This document shows positions 20,392 through 29,369 of a DNA stretch of 64,000 nucleotides, piece after piece. The stretch covers positions 1 to 64,000 of the forward strand of contig CAYSBR010000012.1 of the NCBI GenBank assembly GCA_964429385.1, read 5' to 3'. The notes beneath the pieces were generated by a model. The model was not told the DNA's origin, ran no database searches, and saw nothing but the letters and a program-made list of their open reading frames with translations. The stretch comes from UBA2377 sp964429385. Its GTDB lineage: Bacteria > Verrucomicrobiota > Verrucomicrobiia > Opitutales > Opitutaceae. Both the position numbers and the translations under genes were made by a program. Positions within the stretch are counted from its first letter, which is position 1, and every line of letters starts with the position of its first letter.

Positions 20392-21459
20392 ATGTCCAAA
20401 GCCGCTCCCGCCAAAACCACCGCCGCTCTCGCCGCCAACACCGCGCGCGACAAGAACATCGAACTCGCGCTCTCCTCCATCACCAAGCAGTTCGGCGAAG
20501 GCTCCATCATGCGTCTCGGCAGCAATGCCAAGATGAAGGTCGAAACGCTCTCCACCGGCTCGCTGGCCGTGGACCTTGCCCTCGGCGTCGGCGGACTGCC
20601 CAAGGGCCGCATCATCGAGATCTACGGTCCGGAATCTTCCGGTAAGACGACCTTTTGTCTCAGTGTCATCGCCGAGGCGCAGAAAAAGGGTGGTCTCGCC
20701 GCCTTCATTGACGTCGAACACGCCCTTGATCCCAAGTATGCGCGCGTCGTGGGCGTGAATCTTGACGACCTCCTCGTGTCGCAGCCCGATTCCGGTGAAG
20801 ATGCGCTCAACATCATGGAGACGCTCATCCGCTCCAACTCGATTGATGTCATCGTGCTCGATTCGGTCGCCGCCCTCACGACGCGCGCCGAGCTCGATGG
20901 CCAGATGGGTGATGCCACCGTGGGCGCGCAGGCCCGCCTCATGTCGCAGGCCATGCGCCGGCTCACCGCCGTCGTTAGCAAGACCAATTGCGTGTGCATC
21001 TTCACCAATCAGATCCGTGAGAAGATCGGCGTCATGTTCGGCAATCCCGAGACGACCTCCGGTGGCCGGGCGTTGAAGTTCTTCGCCAGCGTTCGTGTCG
21101 ATATCCGCCGCAAGGACCAGATCAAAACCCCCGAGGGCAAGGTCGTGGGCAACCGCACCAAGATCAAGGTCGTGAAGAACAAGGTGGCTCCGCCGTTCAC
21201 CGAGGCCGAGTTCGACATCATGTATGACGAGGGCATCTCCAAGATCGGCTCGATCCTCGACCTCGGTCTGGAGCACAAGATCCTCGAAAAGAAGGGCGCC
21301 TGGATTTCCTACGAGGGCAATCTCGTCGGTCAGGGGCGCGACGCGGCCAAGCAGGCGCTCCGGGAAAAACCCGAACTCGCCGAGAAGCTCTCCCAGGCCA
21401 TCCTCGCGAAGGTGGATGTGCGCGGCGGCGAGACTGTCACCGGCGAAGCCGAGGAGTAA
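20392..21459 (+). CDS. recA: recombinase RecA
   Basis: The 355-aa protein catalyses ATP-dependent strand exchange and stimulates LexA-type autocleavage. Walker A is GPESSGKTT (about residues 84-92), followed by AFIDVEHALDP, VIVLDSVAAL (Walker B) and NQIREKIGVMFGNPETTSGGRALKF with the DNA-binding L2 loop. The N-terminal extension is Ala/Lys-rich. Length and order match the family. The upstream palindrome (20332-20349) may regulate it. No recX follows; a GH43-like gene starts 15 nt downstream, so partial cotranscription is possible. Confidence 0.98.
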   Translation: MSKAAPAKTTAALAANTARDKNIELALSSITKQFGEGSIMRLGSNAKMKVETLSTGSLAVDLALGVGGLPKGRIIEIYGPESSGKTTFCLSVIAEAQKKGGLAAFIDVEHALDPKYARVVGVNLDDLLVSQPDSGEDALNIMETLIRSNSIDVIVLDSVAALTTRAELDGQMGDATVGAQARLMSQAMRRLTAVVSKTNCVCIFTNQIREKIGVMFGNPETTSGGRALKFFASVRVDIRRKDQIKTPEGKVVGNRTKIKVVKNKVAPPFTEAEFDIMYDEGISKIGSILDLGLEHKILEKKGAWISYEGNLVGQGRDAAKQALREKPELAEKLSQAILAKVDVRGGETVTGEAEE

Positions 21460-21474
21460 GCGGGCGCGGGAATC

Positions 21475-22371
21475 ATGCCCTCGTCTCCCCTGCTCTCCCG
21501 AGACGACATCCAGATCCGTGACCCGTTCGTGCTGCCGGTGGCGGCCGAGCGGGTTTACTATTTGTATGGCACGACCGACCGGGAGCCTTGCCGTGAGGAT
21601 GCAGGCACAGGTTTCGATGCCTACCGCAGTCGTGACCTCGTGCAATGGGAGGGGCCGTTCCCGGTGTTCCGGCCTCAACCGGGGTTCTGGGGCACGCACC
21701 ATTTCTGGGCACCGGAAGTCCATGTCTGGCGCGGCCGCTATTTCATGTTCGCCAGCTTCAAGGGCGAAGCCCGCCACCGTGGCACGCAAATCCTGGTCGC
21801 CGATCATCCACTCGGCCGGTTCGTGCCGCACAGCGAGGGCGCGCTGACTCCCGCCGATGCGGACTGCCTCGATGGCACGCTTTACGTCGATCCGGACGGG
21901 ATGCCCTGGATGATTTTCAGCCGTGACTGGCCGGCGATTCGCATCGGGCGTTATTCCGCCGTGCCACTCACGGACGACCTGCGTGCGACCACCGGCGGGC
22001 CGATTGATCTGTTTCCTGTCAACGCCGCGCCATGGGTTGCTGTGCCGCCGTGGGCCAAGGATGGGCCGTGTTATGTGGCCGATGGGGCCTTTCCCTTTCA
22101 TACGGCTGAGGGTGAACTCTGCCTGTTGTTTTCAAGCTGGAGCCGGTCGGGCTACGCCACGGCCGTCGCGCGCAGCGCATCCCGCACGCTTGCCGGTCCG
22201 TGGACTTTTGATGCCGTGCCGCTTTTCGACCGCAATGGCGGCCACGCCATGCTTTTCACGGATTTTTCGGGTCGGCGTCAGTTGACGCTGCATCAGCCCA
22301 ATGATCCGCCACCCGAGCATCCCTGTTTCTTTACCTGCGATGAAGTGGACGGCGTGCTGCGGCTGCGTTGA
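21475..22371 (+). CDS. GH43-like five-bladed beta-propeller glycosidase
   Basis: The 298-aa cytosolic protein (no signal peptide) shows GH43-type signatures: IQIRDPFVLP with the first catalytic Asp (about residue 16), YYLYGTTD, GFWGTHHFWAPEVHVWRGRYFMF, and CLDGTLYVDPDGMPW with the second Asp. In place of the usual EGP segment with the acid Glu it has VADGAFPFHTAEG, so the general acid may be an Asp or lie elsewhere, and activity is uncertain. GH43 enzymes act on arabinan, xylan or galactan side chains. It sits 15 nt after recA and 9 nt before the cyclophilin gene, an unusual place for a carbohydrate enzyme. Confidence 0.8.
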   Translation: MPSSPLLSRDDIQIRDPFVLPVAAERVYYLYGTTDREPCREDAGTGFDAYRSRDLVQWEGPFPVFRPQPGFWGTHHFWAPEVHVWRGRYFMFASFKGEARHRGTQILVADHPLGRFVPHSEGALTPADADCLDGTLYVDPDGMPWMIFSRDWPAIRIGRYSAVPLTDDLRATTGGPIDLFPVNAAPWVAVPPWAKDGPCYVADGAFPFHTAEGELCLLFSSWSRSGYATAVARSASRTLAGPWTFDAVPLFDRNGGHAMLFTDFSGRRQLTLHQPNDPPPEHPCFFTCDEVDGVLRLR

Positions 22372-22380
22372 TCTCATGCC

Positions 22381-22983
22381 ATGATGCGACGTTTTTTACT
22401 GCTGTGCCTCGGGTTGTACATTGCGACGTTGGCTTATGCGGATGTCACGGTGCGCGTAGTGATGACGACGGATCGGGGAGAAATCGAATTCGAGCTGTAT
22501 CCTGAAAAAGCCCCGCGCACGGTCGCGAATTTTCTCCGTTACGTGGATGCCGGATTTTATGACGGCGGCTTTTTTCACCGCACGGTGAAACTGGCCGCGC
22601 AGGAGGGGATTCCCATCAAAATTGAAGTCATCCAGGGAGGCACGAACCCGGCGCGCAAAGCGGAGGAAGGCTTGCCGATTGCGCTGGAGCGCACGCGCGA
22701 CACCGGCCTGCAGCATCGCGATGGCGTGATTTCTATGGCTCGGCTTGAGCCCGATACCGGGCTCACGGATTTTTTCATCTGCATCGGCGATCAACCGGAG
22801 CTCGACTTCGGGGGGCGTCGCAACCCCGACGGGCAGGGTTTTGCGGCCTTCGGCCGCGTCGTGCGCGGGATCGGGCTCACCCGGGTCATCCATCAGGCTC
22901 CCGCTGAAGGGCAGAAGCTTTCCCCGCCGGTGGCGATCCTCTCGATCCGGCGCATGGATTCTTCGCGTTCGGACATCAGGTGA
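22381..22983 (+). CDS. peptidyl-prolyl cis-trans isomerase, cyclophilin type, exported
   Basis: The 200-aa product begins with a signal peptide (MMRRFLLLCLGLYIATLAYA, cut near residue 20). The mature part has the cyclophilin core: TTDRGEIEFELYPEKAPRTVANFL, YDGGFFHRTV with the catalytic Arg, then IQGG and ISMARLEPDTGLTDFFICIGD. It is expected to catalyse proline isomerisation in the periplasm. One insertion around residues 70-80 (LAAQEGIPIKIEV) separates FHR from IQGG more than usual. It follows the GH43-like gene by 9 nt. Two adjacent ATG codons are possible starts. Confidence 0.9.
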   Translation: MMRRFLLLCLGLYIATLAYADVTVRVVMTTDRGEIEFELYPEKAPRTVANFLRYVDAGFYDGGFFHRTVKLAAQEGIPIKIEVIQGGTNPARKAEEGLPIALERTRDTGLQHRDGVISMARLEPDTGLTDFFICIGDQPELDFGGRRNPDGQGFAAFGRVVRGIGLTRVIHQAPAEGQKLSPPVAILSIRRMDSSRSDIR

Positions 22984-23077
22984 CGTGCTGGACCCGATAG
23001 GGCCGACTAACAGTTGCGGGCCGGTGTTTTTGTCCGTTGCGGGCGGGTGGGTCGCCTGTTGAATTTCCGGTTCACGC

Positions 23078-23830
23078 ATGTCCGGAGCCCACGATCATCC
23101 CGACCGCTCCCTGCCGGCCCCGGCCGGCCCGCCGGTCTTTCATGCCCGCGGCCTCAGCAAATCCTACGGTGCAGGCGAAGCCGTGGTGCATGCGCTTGCG
23201 GAGGTGAATCTCGATTGTCATGCCGGGGAATTCATCGTCGTCCTCGGCGCTTCCGGCAGTGGCAAATCCACGCTGCTCAATCTGCTCGGCGGGCTCGATT
23301 CACCAAGCGGCGGCACGCTGCATTATGATGGCTGGGATCTCGGCGGCGCGGATGAGGACGGACTCACCCTTTACCGGCGCAACAGCGTCGGCTTCGTTTT
23401 TCAGTTCTACAATCTCATCCCCAGCCTCACCGCGCGTGAAAACGTCGCGCTTATCACGGAGATTGCGCCCGAGCCGATGGAGCCCGAGGAGGCGTTGCGG
23501 CTTGTGGGACTGGAGGCACGCATGGATCATTTTCCGGCGCAGCTTTCCGGCGGCGAGCAGCAGCGCGTGGCCATTGCGCGCGCCATCGCCAAGCGCCCGG
23601 CCGTGCTCATGTGCGATGAACCCACCGGCGCGCTCGATGTGCGCACCGGCATCCTCGTGCTTGAGGCCATCGAGCGCATCAACCGCGAGCTCGGCACACT
23701 CACGCTGGTCATCACGCATAATGCTGTGATGGCGGAGATGGCCGACCGCGTGCTCACGCTTTCCGATGGGCGCATCACCGGCGAGCGGCGCAACGCGCAC
23801 CGGGCCGCCGCCCGCACCCTGCAATGGTGA
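23078..23830 (+). CDS. ABC transporter ATP-binding protein (MacB/LolD type)
   Basis: The 250-aa ATPase has Walker A GASGSGKST (about residues 57-65), the Q-loop region FVFQFYNLIPSLTARENV, signature LSGGEQQRVAIARAI and Walker B VLMCDEPTGALD, with the H-loop in VITHNAVMAEMADR. This is the MacB/LolD/FtsE class, which powers mechanotransmission or lipoprotein and peptide export rather than transport through its own membrane pore. The permease starts 6 nt downstream and a membrane-fusion protein follows, so the three form one export operon. Confidence 0.95.
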   Translation: MSGAHDHPDRSLPAPAGPPVFHARGLSKSYGAGEAVVHALAEVNLDCHAGEFIVVLGASGSGKSTLLNLLGGLDSPSGGTLHYDGWDLGGADEDGLTLYRRNSVGFVFQFYNLIPSLTARENVALITEIAPEPMEPEEALRLVGLEARMDHFPAQLSGGEQQRVAIARAIAKRPAVLMCDEPTGALDVRTGILVLEAIERINRELGTLTLVITHNAVMAEMADRVLTLSDGRITGERRNAHRAAARTLQW

Positions 23831-23836
23831 GCCGTC

Positions 23837-26203
23837 ATGAGCCTGCTCAACCGCAAACTGTTCCGTGACCTGCGCGCGCTGAAGTCACAGGCCCTGGCGG
23901 TGGCGCTCGTGATGGCCTGCGGCCTCACGATGATGATCATGACGCGCAGCCTCATCCTCTCGCTGGAGAGCACGCGCGACGCCTATTATCAGGACCATCG
24001 TTTTGCGGAGGTGTTTGCCCGGCTCAAGCGCGCGCCACAGGCCGTGGCGGGGGAGCTGGCCGCCATCCCGGGTGTCGCGGTGGTCGAGACGGGAATCGCC
24101 CTGCAGGCCACGCTTGACCTGCCGGGTACGGTGGAGCCGGCAACCGGGCTTATCCAATCGCTCCCGGAGCGCGGTGAACTCCGGCTTAACCGGCTTTACC
24201 TGCGTCGCGGCCGTTTGCTGGCCGGCCGCGGCTCCTCGGGTGAGATTCTCGCCAGCGAGGCCTTCGCCGAGGCCAACGGCCTCAAGCCCGGGGATGAAAT
24301 CTCCGCCGTGCTTTACGGACGCCGGCAGACTTTTCGCATCGCCGGCATCGTTCTTTCGCCGGAGTTCGTCTTCGAGGCGCCACCGGGATCGGCGCTGCCC
24401 AACAACAAAACCTACGGCGTATTCTGGCTGCCCTACCAGGAGCTGGCTGCCGCCAGTAATCTCGACGGCGCCTTCAACAACGTCTCGCTCACGCTCGCTC
24501 CCGGTGCGGCGGAGGAATCCGTCATCGCCGCGGTGGACCGTGTGTTGCAGCCTTATGGCGGGCGCGGTGCCTACGGACGCGAATCCCATCCTTCGCACAC
24601 CCGGCTGCGCGATGAAATCAAGGTCCTGCAAGGGCTTTCCGTGGGCTTTCCGCTCGTTTTCCTCAGCGTCGCGGCGTTCATGACCAATGCCGTCATGAGC
24701 CGGCAGATCACGCTTCAGCGTGAGCAGATCGCGATGTTGAAAGCCTGTGGCTTCGCCAACCGCGAGATCGGCTGGCACTACCTGAAGTTCACGCTCGTCA
24801 TTGTCGTCGCGGGCACCGCGCTCGGCACACTGGGCGGCGTGATGCTCGGCCATCGGTTGGTGGAAATGTTTCATCTGTTTTTCCGCTTTCCTCTGCTCGA
24901 ATTTCAGCTCGCGCAAGGCGTGTTGGTCGCGGCGATCCTCGTGTGCGCCCTCGCCGCCGTCATCGGCGTCTGGGGAGCGGTGCGACGCGCGGTGCGCCTG
25001 CCGCCGGCCGAGGCGATGCGTCCGGAGCCGCCGGCGAGTTTCCGGCCGGCGCTGGCTGAGCGGCTGGGGTTGACCCGCGCGCTCACCCCCACTTTGCGAA
25101 TGGCCTTGCGCAACATCGAGCGCCGGCCGGCCCGCGCCGTGCTCACCTGCATCGCGCTGGCCCTCGCGACGGGCATCCTCGTCGTGCCCAGCTCGTTTCG
25201 CGACGGCATCAATCACGTGCTCGATTATCAATGGGATCAAATCCAACGGCAGACAGTATTTGTGGCGCTCATCGAGCCTGGCCCGATGCGAACGCTGGCG
25301 GATCTCCGTGCCCTGCCCGGTGTGGTGCACGCCGAGCCGGTGCGCGCCGCTCCGGTGGAACTGCGGGCCGGCAATCTGTATCGCCGGCTCACGCTCAGCG
25401 GATTGCCGCCGGACGCGGAGTTGAACCGGGTGATTGATGCCCGCGGGCGCCGGCTCGTGCTGCCGCCGCAGGGTATCGTGCTTTCCGCCAAGCTGGCCGA
25501 AGTGCTCGGAGTGGCCCCGGGCGATCCTCTCCGCATCCGTGTGCTGGATGGCAAGCGACCGGAGCGCGTGGTGCCCATCGCGGCGCTCTCGGAAGACTTT
25601 GCCGGCACCGCCGCGTTCATGGACATTGACGCGCTGAACCGGCTGCTTGGTGAAGGCGACCGCATCTCCGGCGCCTACCTCACGGTGGCGGGCGGGCGCT
25701 GGCATGAGTTTTTGCGGGCGACGAAAAAAACGCCGCGCATCGGCAATGTCGTCATCAAGGAGGCCATTCGCGAAAGCTTCCGCAAGACCACCGCGGAGAG
25801 CATCGGTCTCATCCAGAAAATCTACCTCACCTTCGCCACGGTGGTGGCCTTCGGGATCGTTTATAACAGCGCCCGCATCTCGCTCTCCGAGCGGCAGCGC
25901 GAGCTCGCCACGCTCCGTGTGGTGGGGTTCAGCCGCGGTGAAGTCGGCGCCGTGCTCGTGGGTGAGCTTGTGCTGCTTACGCTCATCGCCCTGCCCTTCG
26001 GATTGCTCATCGGATCCGGGCTGGCCAATGCGATTCTCCAGACGGTGAACAACGAGTTCGTGCGGCTGCCGCTCATTCTCACTCCGGCGAACTACGCTTT
26101 CGCTGTGCTTGTGGTGGCGGTGGCCTCCATCCTCTCCGCCATCCTTGCCTGCCGCCGGCTCAACCAGCTTGACCTCGTCGGCGTGCTGAAAGCCCGCGAC
26201 TGA
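23837..26203 (+). CDS. FtsX-like ABC transporter permease, duplicated form
   Basis: The 788-aa inner-membrane protein has an N-terminal helix (about 16-38), a large periplasmic region (about 40-265), three helices ending near residue 395, then a second FtsX unit with a helix at about 435-455, another periplasmic region (about 460-660) and three C-terminal helices. Conserved FtsX segments are visible twice (EQIAMLKACGFANREIGWHY and ERQRELATLRVVGFSRGEVG). This architecture is the ten-helix type used with LolD/MacB-like ATPases and a HlyD adaptor. Cargo is unknown. It is translationally close to both neighbours (6 and 8 nt). Confidence 0.93.
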   Translation: MSLLNRKLFRDLRALKSQALAVALVMACGLTMMIMTRSLILSLESTRDAYYQDHRFAEVFARLKRAPQAVAGELAAIPGVAVVETGIALQATLDLPGTVEPATGLIQSLPERGELRLNRLYLRRGRLLAGRGSSGEILASEAFAEANGLKPGDEISAVLYGRRQTFRIAGIVLSPEFVFEAPPGSALPNNKTYGVFWLPYQELAAASNLDGAFNNVSLTLAPGAAEESVIAAVDRVLQPYGGRGAYGRESHPSHTRLRDEIKVLQGLSVGFPLVFLSVAAFMTNAVMSRQITLQREQIAMLKACGFANREIGWHYLKFTLVIVVAGTALGTLGGVMLGHRLVEMFHLFFRFPLLEFQLAQGVLVAAILVCALAAVIGVWGAVRRAVRLPPAEAMRPEPPASFRPALAERLGLTRALTPTLRMALRNIERRPARAVLTCIALALATGILVVPSSFRDGINHVLDYQWDQIQRQTVFVALIEPGPMRTLADLRALPGVVHAEPVRAAPVELRAGNLYRRLTLSGLPPDAELNRVIDARGRRLVLPPQGIVLSAKLAEVLGVAPGDPLRIRVLDGKRPERVVPIAALSEDFAGTAAFMDIDALNRLLGEGDRISGAYLTVAGGRWHEFLRATKKTPRIGNVVIKEAIRESFRKTTAESIGLIQKIYLTFATVVAFGIVYNSARISLSERQRELATLRVVGFSRGEVGAVLVGELVLLTLIALPFGLLIGSGLANAILQTVNNEFVRLPLILTPANYAFAVLVVAVASILSAILACRRLNQLDLVGVLKARD

Positions 26204-26211
26204 TTTTTCCC

Positions 26212-27453
26212 ATGCCTCCTCCCGTTCGCAAAAACCACCCGTCCCACCGCCGCTGGTCGCGGCGTCTGCCCTGGATCGGCGGCGCGTTGCTCGCGCTGTT
26301 GATTGCCGTCGGTCTCTGGCCCAAGCCGTTGCCGGTGGAGACCGCGCCGGTGGCGCGCGGGCCGCTGGCTGTCACGGTGGACGAGGAAGGCATGACACGC
26401 GTGAAGCACCAATACGTCGTGTCCAGCCCCGTGGCCGGACAATTGCGCCGCATCGAACTGAAGCCCGGAGCCGTGGTGGTGGCGGGTGAAACCGTGCTCG
26501 CCGTGCTGGAGACAAAGGAGGCCGACCTGCTCGATGCCAGCGGCGAGGCGCAGGCGCGCGCGCGGGTGAGTGCGGCGGCGGCGAGGTTGGAACTCACCGC
26601 GGCCCAGCGCATCCGGGCCCGGGCGGCGGCGACTCAGGCCGGCAGTGATCGCGACCGGCTCGCGACCCTGTTTCAGGGTGGCTCGCTTTCCCGTCAGGAG
26701 ATGGACCTGGCGGAAACCCAGGCGCTGACTGCGGAGCAGGAAGCGCGCGCGGCGGAGTTTGCCTTGCAGGTTGCGGAATTTGAACTCGCTCAAGCGAAGG
26801 CGGTCTTGCTGCGCGGGCAAAACGCCGAAGCCGCGACGCGCGGTGAACCATTGGTGATCACATCGCCTGTCAGTGGCCGCGTGTTGCGTGTGTTTCAGGA
26901 AAGCTCCCGGGTGGTGCCCGCGGGCTTTCCTCTGCTGGAGGTGGGTGATCCCACCGATCTTGAAGCGCGCATCGAAGTGCTCTCGCGCGATGGCGTGGCG
27001 ATCCGCCCCGGCGCGCGGGTGCAGCTGGAGCAATGGGGCGGTGGCCGTCCGCTGGAGGCGCGGGTGCGCTGGGTGGAGCCGGCGGCGTTCACTAAAATCT
27101 CGGCCCTTGGGGTCGAGGAGCAGCGGGTGAATGTGATCGTGGACCTTGTGGATCCGCTGGCTATGCGCCCCACCCTCGGTGACGCTTATCGTGTCGAGGC
27201 GCGCATCATCACCTGGGAAGGCACCGATGTGCTGCAGGTGCCGGCGGGTGCGCTCTTCCAGCGCGGCGCGGTTTGGCAGACCTATGTGCTCGCGAGCGGC
27301 CGCGCGCAGTTGCGGGAAGTGCGCACCGGCCACGGCAACGGGCTCGCGACGGAAATTCTCGAAGGCTTGAAAGAAGGCGACCGCGTGATCGTTTATCCCG
27401 GCGACAAGATCGTAGATGGATCCCGGGTGAAGCCGATCGTGGTGGCTGAATGA
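26212..27453 (+). CDS. HlyD-family periplasmic adaptor protein of the ABC exporter
   Basis: The 413-aa product has one N-terminal membrane anchor (about residues 19-36), a biotinyl-lipoyl-like domain (VVSSPVAGQLRRIELKPGA and later ITSPVSGRVLRVF), a long coiled-coil hairpin rich in Ala/Glu/Arg (about 105-195), then a beta-barrel and membrane-proximal domain. These are features of MacA/HlyD membrane-fusion proteins that link an inner-membrane transporter to an outer-membrane channel. No TolC homologue is encoded here. It closes the three-gene operon begun at 23078. Confidence 0.93.
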   Translation: MPPPVRKNHPSHRRWSRRLPWIGGALLALLIAVGLWPKPLPVETAPVARGPLAVTVDEEGMTRVKHQYVVSSPVAGQLRRIELKPGAVVVAGETVLAVLETKEADLLDASGEAQARARVSAAAARLELTAAQRIRARAAATQAGSDRDRLATLFQGGSLSRQEMDLAETQALTAEQEARAAEFALQVAEFELAQAKAVLLRGQNAEAATRGEPLVITSPVSGRVLRVFQESSRVVPAGFPLLEVGDPTDLEARIEVLSRDGVAIRPGARVQLEQWGGGRPLEARVRWVEPAAFTKISALGVEEQRVNVIVDLVDPLAMRPTLGDAYRVEARIITWEGTDVLQVPAGALFQRGAVWQTYVLASGRAQLREVRTGHGNGLATEILEGLKEGDRVIVYPGDKIVDGSRVKPIVVAE

Positions 27454-27587
27454 CGCCAGCTGCACTGAGCCGGAAGCATGCTGCCGGAAATGACCGGTCC
27501 GATGCAGATAGATTAAGTGCCAGAGTGCATTGGAAAGGGCGCAGCTCTTTGATGCGCTGTTTCTGCTTCGCCAAAAACTTCGCATGA

Positions 27588-27655
27588 GGTGGGCCGTGCG
27601 CTCCGCGCGCGGCAGGGCGATCTTAAACGGCCGTGCGCGGAGCGCACCGCCCACC
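27588..27655. repeat. GC-rich palindromic repeat
   Basis: GGTGGGC (27588-27594) with CGTGCGCTCCGCGCGCGGC matches, in reverse complement, GCCGTGCGCGGAGCGCACC plus GCCCACC (27649-27655). The central loop is about 15 nt. It resembles mobile palindromic intergenic elements. Confidence 0.75.
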
Positions 27656-27732
27656 CGCCAATAGGTGACTCAAATAGAACTTATCGGTGGTGACTTATCT
27701 TTGAAAACAGATCACCGAGGGTGACGGCGCAG

Positions 27733-27766
27733 ATCCCTCTGCGGGTCAGATGACCGGCAGGGGGAT
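27733..27766. repeat. 34-nt near-perfect hairpin
   Basis: ATCCCTCTGCGGGTCA (27733-27748) pairs with TGACCGGCAGGGGGAT (27751-27766) at 14 of 16 positions, leaving a 2-nt centre. It could form a cruciform in DNA or a stable RNA stem. Confidence 0.65.
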
Positions 27767-27935
27767 GTTCCGGCCCATCTATCTTCACAATGAGTCGGTC
27801 CCGGTTTTTCCTATTTGTGCTCATCTGTGGTTAACCCGCTTTTGGCGGCAGCGGAGAAGGCGACCGGAGGTTAATTGCATGAGCCCGGATTTTCATAATC
27901 CGGGTAGCCGAAGGTGTGATTAACATCACTCCCCC

Positions 27936-27960
27936 AACCCGGCGTTTGCCGGGTTTTATT
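27936..27960 (+). terminator. rho-independent terminator 36 nt upstream of mnmE
   Basis: Stem AACCCGGC (27936-27943) / GCCGGGTT (27948-27955) with a GTTT loop is followed by TTATTTT. It lies nearly 480 nt after the HlyD stop, so it ends either a long exporter transcript, an unannotated small RNA, or acts as an attenuator for mnmE. Confidence 0.8.
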
Positions 27961-27995
27961 TTGCCTTCGTGCGGCGGGTCGGTTGCCTGCGGTCG

Positions 27996-29351
27996 ATGGC
28001 GCATTCCCACGATACCATCGCCGCGCTGGCGACTCCCACCGGTACTTCCGCACTCGCGGTCATCCGTATCAGCGGTCCTGATACGGTCCAGCTGGTCCGC
28101 GAGTTGTGCGGTGGCGTGCCGCCGCCACGCTGTGCCCAGCGCGCGGATTACAAGGATGGGCAGGGCGATTTGGTGGATGATGTCCTGGCGACTTTTTTTC
28201 AGGAGCCCGCTTCCTATACCGGCGAGGACGTGCTGGAGATTTCCTGTCACGGCAATCCGTTCATCGCGCAACGCATCCTGGAGGATCTGCTGGCCCGCGG
28301 GTGCCGAGCGGCCCTGCCCGGGGAATTTACCCAGCGGGCTTTTTTGCACGGTCGTATGGATCTGAGTCAGGCGGAAGCCGTCATGGATCTCATCCATGCG
28401 CGGAGCGAACGGGCGTTGGCGGCCGCCAATCAGCAACTGCGCGGCGCCTTGGGCCGGCATATGGGTATGTTGGTGGAGGGGTTGCTCGGGGTGCTGGCGC
28501 GAATCGAGGCCTATATTGATTTTCCTGAAGAGGACCTGCCGGAGGAGGACCGCGTGGTGGTTTTGAAGGAGCTCGCCCGGCTGGTCACCGAAACCCAGCG
28601 ACTGCTGGCCACCAGTCATTACGGGGATGTGTTGCGCGAAGGGATGAAGACGGTGATCGTTGGGCATCCGAATGCAGGTAAAAGCCTTTTGCTCAACAGG
28701 TTGCTTGGTATGGATCGGGCTCTGGTCAGCCCTGAACCCGGCACCACCCGCGATTATCTGGAGGAGAGAATCATTATTGGTCCGCATAGTCTGCGGCTGA
28801 TTGATACTGCCGGGCTCAATCCCTCCCCTGCTCCGCTGGAAAAACTGGGTATGGAAAAATCGCTCGAGCGCGCCCGCGAGGCGGATCTGATTCTGCTCGT
28901 GTTGGATTCCTCGCAACCGGCTCCGCACTGGCCAGCCGAGATCGTAAATGAGCTGACTCCGGGCCGGACCTTGGTGGTGGCGAACAAGGCTGACCTGCCG
29001 ACTCATTCCGCCGCGCTCGCGGAGCTTGAGGCCTATGAGGTGGTCAGGATTTCTGCGCTGACGGGTGAAGGCATTGAGGCGCTCCAGGCCGCCGTGGTGC
29101 GGCGGGCTGAGGCATTTGCCGTTGCCGTGGGCGAGGATCTTATCGCCATCAATGCCCGGCATGCGGACGCGCTGAGGCGATCGCAAGTCGCTTTGAGTGA
29201 ATCAATTGAGAAATTGTCGGCGAATGAGGCGAGCGAATTGGTGGCGAGTGATTTGCGTGATGCCTTGGAAGCGTATGGGGAGATTGCGGGGAAGATTGAT
29301 CATGAGCGGATGCTGGATCATCTGTTCGCCACCTTCTGCATCGGGAAGTAA
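27996..29351 (+). CDS. mnmE: tRNA modification GTPase MnmE
   Basis: The 451-aa GTPase, with MnmG, installs the carboxymethylaminomethyl group at wobble U34 of tRNAs. It has the N-terminal formyl-THF-binding domain (IAALATPTGTSALAVIRISGP), a helical domain, and an inserted G domain with GHPNAGKS (G1), TTRD (G2), DTAG (G3) and NKAD (G4). The C-terminal FCIGK carries the conserved catalytic Cys. The start MAHSHDTIAALATP is preferred over an ATG nine codons upstream because homologues begin near here. mnmG starts 18 nt downstream. A terminator lies just upstream (27936-27960). Confidence 0.97.
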   Translation: MAHSHDTIAALATPTGTSALAVIRISGPDTVQLVRELCGGVPPPRCAQRADYKDGQGDLVDDVLATFFQEPASYTGEDVLEISCHGNPFIAQRILEDLLARGCRAALPGEFTQRAFLHGRMDLSQAEAVMDLIHARSERALAAANQQLRGALGRHMGMLVEGLLGVLARIEAYIDFPEEDLPEEDRVVVLKELARLVTETQRLLATSHYGDVLREGMKTVIVGHPNAGKSLLLNRLLGMDRALVSPEPGTTRDYLEERIIIGPHSLRLIDTAGLNPSPAPLEKLGMEKSLERAREADLILLVLDSSQPAPHWPAEIVNELTPGRTLVVANKADLPTHSAALAELEAYEVVRISALTGEGIEALQAAVVRRAEAFAVAVGEDLIAINARHADALRRSQVALSESIEKLSANEASELVASDLRDALEAYGEIAGKIDHERMLDHLFATFCIGK

Positions 29352-29369
29352 CCGCTACGCGACCGTCCT

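Larger units (their letters stand above)
27454..27995. other. 540-nt hairpin-rich intergenic region upstream of mnmE
   Basis: No protein gene is seen. The stretch contains a long GC-rich palindrome (27588-27655), a 34-nt near-perfect hairpin (27733-27766), a single arm of a dispersed repeat (TTTGTGCTCATCTGTGGTTAA, about 27814-27834), a hairpin CCCGGATT/AATCCGGG (27884-27904) and a typical terminator (27936-27960). A small RNA ending at the terminator is possible; it does not resemble a tRNA, 6S, SRP or tmRNA that I can recognise. Confidence 0.5.

Noticed and set aside
27454..27995. tRNA, tmRNA, 6S or SRP RNA in the hairpin-rich gap
   Set aside because: No T-loop, CCA end, or conserved core sequence of these RNAs was found.
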